A DNA stretch of 64,000 nt. It comes from Aquilaria yunnanensis. Taxonomy: Eukaryota > Streptophyta > Magnoliopsida > Malvales > Thymelaeaceae. Position 1 is the first letter of the stretch, and each line of letters opens with the position of its first letter. Positions 55,016 through 64,000 of the stretch are shown here, piece after piece. Position numbers and translations under genes: made by a program. Below the pieces are notes generated by a model that searched no databases, was not told the DNA's origin, and worked only from the letters and a program-made list of their open reading frames with translations. The DNA lies in assembly GCA_039654915.1 (NCBI GenBank), contig CM077594.1, positions 70,054,393-70,118,392 on the forward strand, in the 5' to 3' direction.

Positions 55016-55916
55016 TGATGCCTGTTGGCATCTTCGTTATACAACATGGTAAGCCTGGAAGGGACTTCCGGTGAGGAGGACGTCTGAAGGAGAGACTTTC
55101 GGGGAGAGATTGCTTGAAACACTCGAAGAACAAGGGTTAGGAGGTCCCCGGAGAATCTTTTCGGGGGAGGAGCCTCCGACGGCCAAGTCAGTATTTGGTA
55201 AAATGAGGAATGGTGAGTCGAAAATGAAGAATCTGTTTTGCCTAAGAGTTTAATCCGCCCTTTTAAAGTCGTTTCCCAAGTATTTATAGGAGGGTGTTAG
55301 GGACTTCCGTTTGACACAGCCCGCTTAGATCATGACACGTGTTTGGTCGGATGCGGTACGTACCTTTGGGAATGGGGACCTTTAGTTGGCCATAGGTTGT
55401 CTGGGCTAGAAGCCAGGGCCGTGGGAGGTCTGCATGTCAGCGCATGTATGGAGGCGGCGTGTCAGGACATGTGCGAAGGCGGCTTGTCTGGACGTGTGTG
55501 AGGGCGGCGTGTCAGACGCTCCTTAACGATTTTTGTTGTATTCTCGAGATCACGTCAGTGGGAGAGTCCTCTTCGGGACAGGAGGGCTTCTTGCCGAGGT
55601 TGCTCCAGTTATTCATGAGTCCCCTCGGCACAGATGATCCCTTTCGGGGTTGTTTTCCCCTGCCGAAGATGGTGAGTCTACCTCTTCCGAAGCTGGTCAG
55701 GTCATTTTACCGAGGGTGGCAGTGCATCATACTCCTGGGGTCAGTATTACCATTCCCTGAGGGTGATGGTAGGTCACCGAGGTCGGGGGGTCAGGTTGCT
55801 GGACCCTGTTTTCCCAAGGTTCGCCCACGCCTTCTTCGAGGGTGACGCTTGCTTTTACTGAGGGTGGCTCTTCATCAGAGCTTGGGGATTTGAAAGGCGA
55901 CAGCCCTTTGGTATCA
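55016..55916 (-). repeat. Tat-F 3' LTR
   Basis: 901 bp, TGATGCCTG to TTTGGTATCA in plus coordinates; closest to the Tat-C LTR (CAACATGGTRAGCCTGG, AGGGCGGCGTGTC). Minus-strand TATA box 55281-55288, G-box 55336-55341. The purine tract on its right shows that it is the left, 3' LTR of a minus-oriented element. Confidence 0.9.
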
Positions 55917-56722
55917 CATGCCCCCTCGGAAGGCCGAAGTTATATCTTCAATTATTTGAGCAAATTATGGAGGTCTTAGTGGAAAGAGGTGGCTATCTCA
56001 GTCGTCATGATTGAGTTTTTAGCCGAGGTTATCTTCTTTGGGGGGAGTTTCGGCAATGTGGGATGCCTCTTCCTAACTGAGGTAGCTCCTCTGGTACTTA
56101 AGTGGTTTCCCTAGTTTTGGCTGAATTTCTTACGTTCCCGAAGTTATTCCGTCAGCCCGAGGTGGAGATCCTCTTTCTTTGGGCCTACTTCATTTGTCCG
56201 TGAGTCGTTACGTCTTCTGACCAGACAAATGCGTCACTTCGGATATGATTGGCTAGGCATCCATGCTATCAGAAGGCATGCCTTTTTTTCCTGTGCTGGG
56301 CAACACATGTCACGTGGTGACTGAGGGACAGTTGTGCCGGTTATATCAACCACGTCTCTTCATCTTCAGCAGGTAATTATAGCGACGATTCGCCTTTGAG
56401 GGGCAATTATGGCGACGATTCGCCTACCCCCTTCGGCCTATATAAACCCTTCCCCTCTTCAGAGTTCCACCTACTTTCCTTTGCCTCTCCTTTTGCTCTT
56501 GTTTGCTCTCAAGCTTTTCTCCCTTTTCTGCGGTGGTGCAAGTGGCGGAGCGATTTCCGGTGAGCCTTTACGACGGTGTCATCCAATCCTGATTTCGGCA
56601 AAAACTTTGGTGGGTTTTTCTTTCCAAGGTCCCTCGGTTTCTTCTGCTTCTATTGTCCAAAGTTTTTTCTTTTCTCGAAGTCCCTTAACATTCTTTCCCA
56701 AAGTCGTTTCTTTTTACCAGGC
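55917..56722 (+). other. Tat-F polypurine tract and antisense gene leader
   Basis: Minus strand GAGGGGGCATG (55927-55917) abuts the LTR. The rest is leader of the plus-strand antisense gene with TATATAAA at 56439-56446, 277 bp before its ATG. A 29-bp near-repeat, AATTATAGCGACGATTCGCC / AATTATGGCGACGATTCGCC, occurs at about 56376 and 56405. Confidence 0.65.
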
Positions 56723-57946
56723 ATGTCTTCCCCGACCCCACTTTTGACTGTTCGTCCTATTCCAGAGAGTTTGGCTTCTCTCGACTCTCATCCATGCCGC
56801 ACAACCTCAGAAAAAATGGAGAGATGGGTAACTAAATTCTACCTACCATCTTACACTGTGACTAGGCTTCCTACCGCAGGTCTGCTTGCTTACATGCATA
56901 ATTCAGACGAGGTTACTGTTTTCGAGCCCAGCTGAAGGCCGAACTTTGGTTTCCTCCGCCGAAGATGATTTGTGACTTTTTCCAATTCCATGGCATAGCC
57001 ATGAATCAGCTTCCTCCCAATTCCTACTTTTACTTCAACGCTTTTCTCTACATGTGTGGGGTTTTCAAGATAGAACCCCACTTCATCATTTTCATGCAGT
57101 ATTACAAGCTCTATCCGGTCCCGAAAGGTGGCTTCTATTTCTTGCTACCTCGGGGATCTGGGAGCAAAAAATACATGTTCACCTTCGCGACCAAGGATAG
57201 CTAGCAAAGGTGGCAAAAGAAATTCTTCTTCCTCAAGGTGCGCAAGGCGTGGTCGTATGTGCCGACCCTGTGGGCCCACGGGATGCTGGAGACGGATGTT
57301 GTTGATCCCAAGAACTTGCTAACTCCTGAGTTAGTAGCGAGGTTTGAGGACTTTGACAACCATATCCGAGCTGTTGCCGACTGGGATGCCGAGGTCCCGT
57401 CACGCTCCTTGTATCCGTTTCCCATCAAGTGGGACCTCATGACCAAAGAGGTTCTTCGGGAGTTAGGGGTGATTAAGGAGCACAAAATTGACCTCGGCAT
57501 GCCAGCGCCTGCCATCGATAGGAAGAAGGCATGGTTGGGGATGCTCATTCGGAAGGAGCTCACATACGAGGCCCTCATTGAGAGTAAGTCGCTTTCCAAA
57601 GTTTGCTATAAGTACCCCCTTTGGACTTACACTAATATTTTCTTCCTTTTTCAGAGATGGGCGACCAGTCAGCTACCTTCTACAAGACCCTGTTCCTCGA
57701 TCAAGCCGGTAAGGGGGAATAGAAGAAGAAGGCTGCCCCAAAGAGGTGGAAGGCTTCTGGAGGGGGGCCATCTTCAGCCAAGAAAGTGAAGTAGGACATT
57801 CTTCCCCTTCCCCTGCAAGACATCATAGAGGTCCGGGACTAGCCTTCCGTCTGCGCCAACCCGCCATCGGAGGTGGCCGTCATCTCCACTCCCCGGAGTT
57901 CTATCACTTCGGCGGACATCATGGGCACATCGGCAAGAGGCCCTTC
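56723..57946 (+). pseudogene. Tat-F antisense gene, 5' part
   Basis: Third copy of the PF04195-like gene. ATG at 56723 (MSSPTPLLTVRPIPESL), PSYTVTRLPTAGLLAYMHNS, one-base loss near 56930, then HGIAMNQLPPNSYFYFNAFL, FIIFMQYYKLY, PKGGFYFLLPRGSGSKKYMF, a TAG at 57202-57204, and TDVVDPKNLLTPELVARFED to ELTYEALIES. Intron about 57593-57655 (GTAAGT..TTTTTCAG); exon 2 MGDQSATFYKTLF, then lysine-rich with two stops. It is cut at 57946 by the L5 LTR at CCCTTC, a point matched in Tat-D (26138 region). Confidence 0.8.
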
Positions 57947-59743
57947 TGTTAGGTACCTCCTAAGTGCTTGGCTTAGGCCAAGGAAAATAAGAGGAAACAA
58001 AAGGAGAGTGAGGAGAACTATGGAAACTAGTATAGTGATCTATGTGCAAAACTAGAAACCTTCAGGCCTTAACTGCACCTAGAAGCTAGACTATGGAAAG
58101 CTGACAGAAAGCAGAGAAAGGGGATCAAATTGTACACTCAGATTAGTGGTACAATTAAAACTACAAACTTAAAGTTGGCATTTTTGGCCACGCAAGTTTA
58201 TTGGATGACTAGTGCAAGACTAGACCAAAACTAGTAGACAATAATGGTTGCTAGTCAAGTCTTTTCTACCACTAAAGAACTATTCACTAGTTAACTAGTT
58301 AAATTAACTAGTCTTTATTCTAGTTACATGGCCGGTTACACATGAGGAATTAAAGCACTTTGGTACTTGTGTTTGATGTGTACATGGCATTATAGGCCAT
58401 GAAGTGACTTAAATGTCCATTTAGACACAAGTTTAAGTGGCGGCCTTGTGTTCATGTGGAGTTGGGGGCTACATTGTTTCATGCAAAGAAATGGAAGCAA
58501 AAGTTAGCATTTTAGCTAACTAAAATACAAGTCTTTCAGCCGAAACTAGTCAAGACCATTACTTTGCCATTTCGGGTTCTTTGCTCTTCACTTGACCGAG
58601 AGTTGTTCTTGAGAGTTCATCCACCATTTGGCCTTGAATTCAAGAAATCCTAAGGGCATTGAAGGATTCAAGCTTGGAGAAGGTTGTTTCGGCCTTTGCT
58701 TGCTTGGAATCAAGCCTTGTTCTTGGAGATTCAAGGAAGGCCGAGCCTATTCAAGCTAGGGTTAAGGTAATTCTTGTTAAATTCCTTGAATCCATGGTAT
58801 TTTCTTCCATGAACAAGGATATTGAGTGCTCAAACGTTGTTAAGTTAAGTGAATTGAGCAATTGATATGTTGTTGTGGAAACCTAGTTATGGCCGAAAGG
58901 ATTAATTGATAGAGCTTGGTGTTCTTCGTTGTGTACATGGAAATTAGTCCATGATTAAGGTTAATTGGTGCCTATGTGATCTTATGCTAGGCTATTTTGA
59001 GCAAGGAACATCAATGCATGCAAGTTAGCATTTCGCCGAGAAGCTCATTTTGAGGTAATTCTATGTTCTTCATCTAATTGCATGGTAATGGTGCCATGAA
59101 CGTTGATTAATGATGATTAGGTGATTGTATGTTGGATTGGATGGGTGAAGAACATTAGTGTTTGGCAATGGGCATTATGGTCGAGGGGTTGAAGTAGTGT
59201 AATTTGGTGTTCATTACTTGATTACATGGTATTGGTGCCATGAACAATGATCATTGATGATTAGATGATCATGTAATGAGTTAGTTTGATGGATAACACA
59301 AATATGTGGAATTGGGCATTGTGACCGAGAGCTTAAGCTTGTATATTGTAGTGTTCTTCATTGAAATCATGGTAGTTAGTCCATGAGTAAGTGTTGTTGA
59401 TGCCTATGTATTGTTATGGTAGGCATTGTGATTGAAGAACACTTGGGCATTTGAAGTTTGGCTTGAGACCGAAAGCTCTTGAGGTAGGGTTCACTAACAC
59501 TTGATATTGCTTGGTGAATTACCATGGTTCAAGTGTTTAGAGTGACTAAGTGATGGTTAAAATTTGCCAAATGACCTTAGTTGCTTGATGGGCTATTGAG
59601 TGTTAATTCGGTTGAATTGTTGATTAGCTAATTAACTAATGTACATGTACTAGAAATGCAAGTAAATGTGGCCTATTTACTCAGCATTTTGGAGCTCTAA
59701 GTGGAAGTGGATGGTTTGATGGTGTTTTGTGTGCAATGTGCAC

Positions 59744-61021
59744 TGTTGGGTTTCGGGAGCCAAACAGCATAGCGGAATTTAACAGAAACCCTCCAGGATC
59801 CAAGTGAAACGGGGTAAACTGGGTGTTCAAAAATTTCATACCTAATTTTCGGTTGAGATCTCTCACTCAACTGTAGAGTCGAATCACAAAACCTGAACAG
59901 TTGACGTGTTCAGGCTCTCTATGGTATCCACACGAGCCTCTCGGGATCACCACGCTTCCACCACGTCCCGGCAGATGCGTTTCTCTTGCGCTCGCAGTGC
60001 TAGCTTGCGTCCTCCAAGGAATTGCAAGAGAAGAGTGTGGCTGTCCTTTTGGGAGGCTAGGGCAAGAAGACCTACGAATTTCTCACTTAAAAGTTGTATT
60101 TATAGTGAGACTCAACTTCCAGGCCTAATGGGTTTCAAAGCCCTAATCCAATTAGGATTTAATTTCGGGCTTAACAATGGCTCAACCCCTTGGCCCATTG
60201 TTAATACAAAATTAAAGGGAAACCATAACCCAAATAATTAGCCCATGCACTCTAATGATCCAAATAGCTATATGTGTGCGACCCAATAGGCTCTTTGTCC
60301 CTTTGTCCAAGATATCAAGACTAAGCATGAAACATGGAATGTGTCACTCTCGTATAGCCCAATCTTTGGTTTCTTGATTACCAAGTAGACCAACTTAAAC
60401 TGACGACATTGATATCATATATCAACTCATCGGAGCATGGCCATGCATTTTCTAAGTCTTACTTTATCAAGGGGCCCAAAGATATCACTCCCGTTACATA
60501 GGAGGGACAAATCCCATCTTGATCATACAAATCCCTCCGCATGATATGTGACATACCCAATGACCTCCTTCAAGTTCACTCAGTTACGAGCAACAAAGGA
60601 AAGTATTAAAGTATGTGACTCACATGTAGGGAACCTTGATGATCTTAGGTCGAAGGACTACATATACCATGATTACTATGAGAATCACTTATGACACTCA
60701 TATAACGATCCATGAAGTGTTCTCATGGTGGGTCGGTCTAGTACACAAGTTCTCCAACTTGTACCCATATGTAGACTACATATCTCATATTAGTCTCCAC
60801 ATATGCTAGTCATTATGTATTATTGCAACCCACTCCACAATAATACTAGACTAGGGATGTTTAAGAATATCATTATTCTAGGGTTACAATTATGTTTATT
60901 ACGTTACACAGAAACAAAACAACAAACAAAATTGCTGGATTAATGCCTCAGTAAAATATCATGACTCAATGTGCAAAAATACAATCATCTCATGATTGGC
61001 TTTTTGGGCACAACACTAACA
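59744..61021 (-). mobile_element. Copia-4 solo LTR
   Basis: 1278 bp, TSD TGCAC at 59739-59743 and 61022-61026. Same limits as copia-2 (TGTTGGGTTTC to ACACTAACA). An internal deletion of about 137 bp near 60293 removed the U3 palindrome. TATA box 60097-60104 (minus). Inserted in L5. Confidence 0.95.
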
Positions 61022-61202
61022 TGCACATGGGTACATGTATGATTATTTGGGCGGAGAGCAAAAACGTGGAGTGTGTGTGTGTTCTTGTGTGCTTTGGTGC
61101 TTTCCATGTGCTTGCTAACCCCACTTATGGAATTGTGGATTTTATGCCATGGTTATTTATCTTGTATATGTATATGCTTGGTTTTCCTTGTCTTTGTGTT
61201 TG

Positions 61203-61320
61203 TTTTGCAGGTAAAGCTAGCTAATGGGAGGTTAAGCTTTGAGTGAATACTCAGCTTAACTAAATAGACTCTTATTAGAGTTGAATATATATAAGTGAAT
61301 CCTACTGAGTTTTTCTCACT
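61203..61320 (+). promoter_or_regulatory. L5 LTR core: TTTTGCAGG and stem-loop
   Basis: TTTGTTTTGCAGGTAAAG, then CCTACTGAG-TTTTT-CTCAC about 95 bp downstream. The arms are short (TGAG/CTCA). Same order as T, S, G1, G2 and G3. Confidence 0.35.
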
Positions 61321-61936
61321 AACAATCTTTTTATTTCCAGGCAAAGACATTCGGCCTGAGTAGCACTAGTTTGCTCTGTACTTGTGTTTAGTGCTTGTTT
61401 GCTTGTTTAGCAAGGTATGTGCCAATGTGTGCTTGGCTTATCAGTTCTAGTACATTACAAGTCTTATATTTTTGGTTGGCCGAGACTTATGTGATAAGTA
61501 TGCAGGCTGTAGTTGGAGACTTGTCTAGGAAAGCTATGGATACTTGGACGTTGGCTCCGATCATAGTATTTGCTTTCATGACAACGAATCAGGCAATTGG
61601 GTTGGTGTTACAGTGTGTACTTTTGTATAGAATTCTCAAAGTTCTGTTTGACCATTAATGGTCTTGGTATGTAATAACTTGGCATGTTTAGCTTCCAGTT
61701 TCATGGCATGTAGCCATGTTGAACACTAGGTAGACTAACTTTTTTGTGTACATATGTGTAGTCCTTGATGCCTAGACTTAGGATGCTTTTATGGGAATTG
61801 TATGCCAAGTTATGCATGGGCTTAGGGATGGCTTTATGCTTGTACATGTATGCTGAATGTTTTGGGCCAATGTATGGCACTTTTATGTGAATAATTATGG
61901 GCCTAGTCTTATGGAAATGTTGTGCTCCATTATATG

Positions 61937-62803
61937 TGATGGCCCAGGGCCTCATCGTTGTGAGTCATGATGACTGTTGAGGAGACTTCTAGGAGGAAGA
62001 ACGCCTGGAAGGTGGATCGCCTCTAGGAGAGTACCTGGAAAACTGGGAAACAGGGTTAGGAGGCCCCCGGAGTGTTTTTCCGGGGGGGGAGCCTCCGACG
62101 CCCAAGTCAGTGGTGGCCGGAAGAAGGAGAAAGTCACTAGCTCAAAGAGAAAGGCAGAAAAGTCTCGCCTGGTCTTTTCTCAGAGTATGGGAGCTGTATC
62201 TCCGGCCTGCCAACCTCCTGTCAAGTATTTATTTCCTGTATATATAGGAATACCTAGCCCGTTCAGATCATGACACGTGTGCGGTCGGATGCTCCTGAAC
62301 GTCTGGGCGTAGGGGACAGATAGTTGGTAACTAGATGGCCTCGAGCCTTGTGCTGAGACGGGCCATGATATAATTCTGATGGCGTCTGCGCGTCAGGGTG
62401 ACTTTTTACGTCTGTGGTGGGACGTGTCAGAGGCTTCCTTAAATGCTTCCTTAAATGCGCCTGCCGTACTCCCTGGGTCCCTGGGCGAGGTCGTCCTCTA
62501 GTTCGGACAGAGCCTCTTCGGGAAGCCTACCCTCAGTTCGGGGGTTCCCAGTTCCAGGGGGTTCCGCCTTCGGGGATATCATATTCGGGCAGCAATGTCT
62601 GGTGCCACTTTTCCGAAGGCGCGTTGTTCACAACCTTGGGGGGCGAATGGAGTCCTCAAGTTTTACTGGCGTGCCGAGGCTCGGAGCTCTCAGGCTATCT
62701 CCCGAGGTGCATGATTCCACCTATTCCCGGGAAGCGCCAGTTCTTCTGGCCGTTGTTGTGGCAGGGTATTCGGCCAGATTGAGGCGACAGCCTTTGGCTA
62801 TCA
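61937..62803 (-). repeat. Tat-G 3' LTR
   Basis: 867 bp, TGATGGCCCAGGG to TTTGGCTATCA; close to the Tat-D LTR. Left flank ATATG is the expected TSD. G-box 62274-62279, TATATATA 62239-62246 on the minus strand. The purine tract on its right shows a minus-oriented element running out of the window. Confidence 0.92.
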
Positions 62804-62817
62804 CATGCCCCCCTCTG
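62804..62817 (-). other. Tat-G polypurine tract
   Basis: Minus strand AGAGGGGGGCATG adjoining TGATAGCC; the best-preserved Tat polypurine tract here. Confidence 0.85.
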
Positions 62818-62905
62818 GAAAGCCGAAGTGAAGACTTCGGTTTGCATCTCTTTCCGAGGTTGCCGTTGGGAGTCTTGTTGGGAAGCATAACCTGTTCCGA
62901 GGTCG

Positions 62906-63065
62906 CACCTTTTGCCCGAGGGTCTGGGCTGTTCGGCCTTGGCCTTTTCTTTGGTGTCTCCGAGGCAAAGCCTGTACCGAAGATACACCTCTTGCCCAAA
63001 AGTCATGGGCTGTTCAGCCATAGCCTGTCTCTTGGTGTCCTCGAGGTGGCCTGCTTTTTTATTTC
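62906..63065. repeat. Two tandem 80-bp units, Tat-G leader
   Basis: Units start CACCT at 62906 and 62986 and correspond to the 81-bp pair of Tat-D at 24290. The duplication predates the split of the two copies. Confidence 0.75.
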
Positions 63066-63348
63066 TGCAGGTCTGATGGCCAAGCGTGTCAGACTGAGCG
63101 GCGCGTCTCCATTTCTCAGGGATGTCAAACGACGTGTCCCAATCAGGAGGCGTGTCCCGGTTTTCCAGGCACGTTTGGGGAGGCACGTCCCCCATTTCTG
63201 CGCAGCGGTTGACACGTGGCTTCTTGCCATTGGAGGAGAGGCGCGTCATTTACAGAGGGCGCGCCTTTTCGGGTGCAGCGGGCAGTTACGGCGACGGTTC
63301 GCCTCCAATGGGTACTTATGATGTTTTTTCGGTTACCCACCTTTGGCC

Positions 63349-63356
63349 TATAAATA
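63349..63356 (+). promoter_or_regulatory. TATA box of the Tat-G antisense gene
   Basis: TATAAATA in TTGGCCTATAAATAGCCCATT, the same block as at 24699 in Tat-D, 297 bp before the ATG at 63653. Confidence 0.7.
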
Positions 63357-63652
63357 GCCCATTCTATCATAAGTCCCACTTACTGTTTTTCTGCTCTTTT
63401 TCTGCTCTGCCCTCTGTTCTTGCGTTTTATCTTGCTTTCTGTGGCGGAGCTTCTTTAATCAGAGCTTTTTCCAACCAACTTTCACGACGGCGTCCTCCGG
63501 CAAATCTTTTGGTGGGTTTTGATTTCCAGAGTACTTGATTCCTCTGTTTTTCTGAGTTTTTCTGGAAAACTGCTGTTTTTTCCAAACTCGTCTTCTGAGT
63601 TTTTTCTGGAAACTATTTTCTTTTCCATCTCAAACTCTTTTTCACGTCTGCG

Positions 63653-64000
63653 ATGCCTGTTCCCGAGAGCTGGAAACCTCTTCTGGCCCATCCTTGCTGT
63701 ACCACCCCCGAAAAACTAGAGAGGTGGAAGAAAAAATTCTTTCTTCCGTCTTACGCTGTGACCAGACTGCCTCGTTCTAGCCATTTTGCTTTTTCAAACC
63801 GTGGCGACGAGGTTACCATCTTCCGAGCCCAACTGAAGGCCGGTCTTCGGTATCCTCCCCCGAAGGTGGTTTGCGAGTTCTGCCAATTCCATGGCATTGC
63901 TGTGAACCAGCTTCCCCCGAACGCGTACTGCTACTTTAACGCCTACCTCTGCATGTGTGGCGTGTTCAGGATAGAGCCCCACTTCATCATTTTCATGCAG
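63653..64000 (+). CDS. Tat-G antisense gene, 5' part, open to window end
   Basis: 116 codons without a stop from ATG 63653: MPVPESWKPLLAHPCCTTPE, FFLPSYAVTRLPRSSHFAFS, EVTIFRAQLKAGLRYPPPKV, a CEFCQFHGIAVNQLPPNAY segment, CMCGVFRIEPHFIIFMQ. It keeps the cysteine codon (63867-63869 region, TGC) that is TGA in Tat-D. Fourth copy of the PF04195-like protein and the only one without lesions in the visible part. Opposite in strand to the gag-pol expected to the right. Function unknown. Confidence 0.8.
   Translation, partial: MPVPESWKPLLAHPCCTTPEKLERWKKKFFLPSYAVTRLPRSSHFAFSNRGDEVTIFRAQLKAGLRYPPPKVVCEFCQFHGIAVNQLPPNAYCYFNAYLCMCGVFRIEPHFIIFMQ

Larger units (their letters stand above)
57947..61936 (+). 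repeat. L5: long LTR of a gypsy-type element (partial)
   Basis: Begins TGTTAGGTACC inside the Tat-F antisense gene; CCTTC (57942-57946) is its expected TSD. Own sequence 57947-59743 and 61027-61936, about 2.7 kb, interrupted by copia-4, then by Tat-G at 61937. No coding sequence seen. Carries a T-rich TTTTGCAGG (61203-61211) and CCTACTGAGTTTTTCTCAC (61302-61320), the core order of chromovirus-type LTRs in plus orientation. Its 3' end and whether it is solo cannot be seen. Confidence 0.65.

Noticed and set aside
58000..59700. Host gene or promoter in the gene-free stretch of L5
   Set aside because: No long frame, splice pattern or protein motif; bounded by an LTR start and containing LTR core signals.
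62455..63321. 288-codon plus-strand frame in Tat-G LTR and leader
   Set aside because: Crosses the LTR boundary, the polypurine tract and the 80-bp tandem units; GC-rich LTR DNA with no protein-like conservation in Tat-D, where the frame is broken.

Overview
Plant (angiosperm) nuclear DNA, almost certainly heterochromatic. The 64 kb hold no host gene that I can support. Everything recognisable is LTR retrotransposon: Ty3/gypsy chromoviruses with long LTRs (Tekay/Del-like), Ty3/gypsy Tat-lineage elements, and one Ty1/copia family. Plant origin follows from the Tat lineage (two RNase H domains and an extra antisense gene), initiator-tRNA-Met primer sites (TGGTATCAGAGC) on long-LTR chromoviruses, and GT-AG introns. 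I cannot name the species.

The window is one deep nest, readable from target-site duplications (TSDs). The oldest layer, G3 (+), is a chromovirus whose integrase gene lies in pieces at 4298-4387, 50681-51268 and 52684-53040, followed by its 3' LTR at 53051-55015. Into G3 went a solo LTR, G2 (4388-50680, TSD CTGAT). Into G2 went G1 (-), a chromovirus of the same family, and Tat-E (+, 41493-49195). G1 was broken by a truncated copia element (4437-7079), by the young complete Tekay-like element T (10711-20560, TSD GGCAT), and by solo LTR S (21779-37145, TSD ATTTG). S was broken by the complete Tat-D (23312-35738, TSD CTAGG), and Tat-D by a copia solo LTR (27098-28513, TSD GTTGC). That is six layers at one point.

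The left edge (1-4297) is a second staircase: Tat-A in G3, Tat-B in Tat-A, G4 in Tat-B, Tat-C in G4, each seen only at its right boundary. The right edge repeats the pattern: a copia solo LTR in G3 integrase (51269-52683), Tat-F in the G3 LTR (55016 onward), a long LTR L5 in Tat-F (57947 onward), a copia solo LTR in L5 (59744-61021, TSD TGCAC) and Tat-G in L5 (61937 to the end).

Two observations deserve most attention. First, four Tat elements (D, E, F, G) carry a gene on the strand opposite to gag-pol, with its own TATA box about 230-310 bp upstream of its ATG, GT-AG introns and a conserved protein. In Tat-E this gene outlasted the loss of protease, RT and RNase H, and in Tat-G it is open as far as the window shows. 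Second, six different chromovirus-type LTRs share an unnamed architecture: TATA box, then a T-rich tract ending near TGCAGG, then CCTTACTGAG at the base of a short stem-loop. Most coding regions are broken by a few identifiable stops and frameshifts. T is the youngest, with about 11 differences between its 2513-bp LTRs, and is disabled by one frameshift and one stop.
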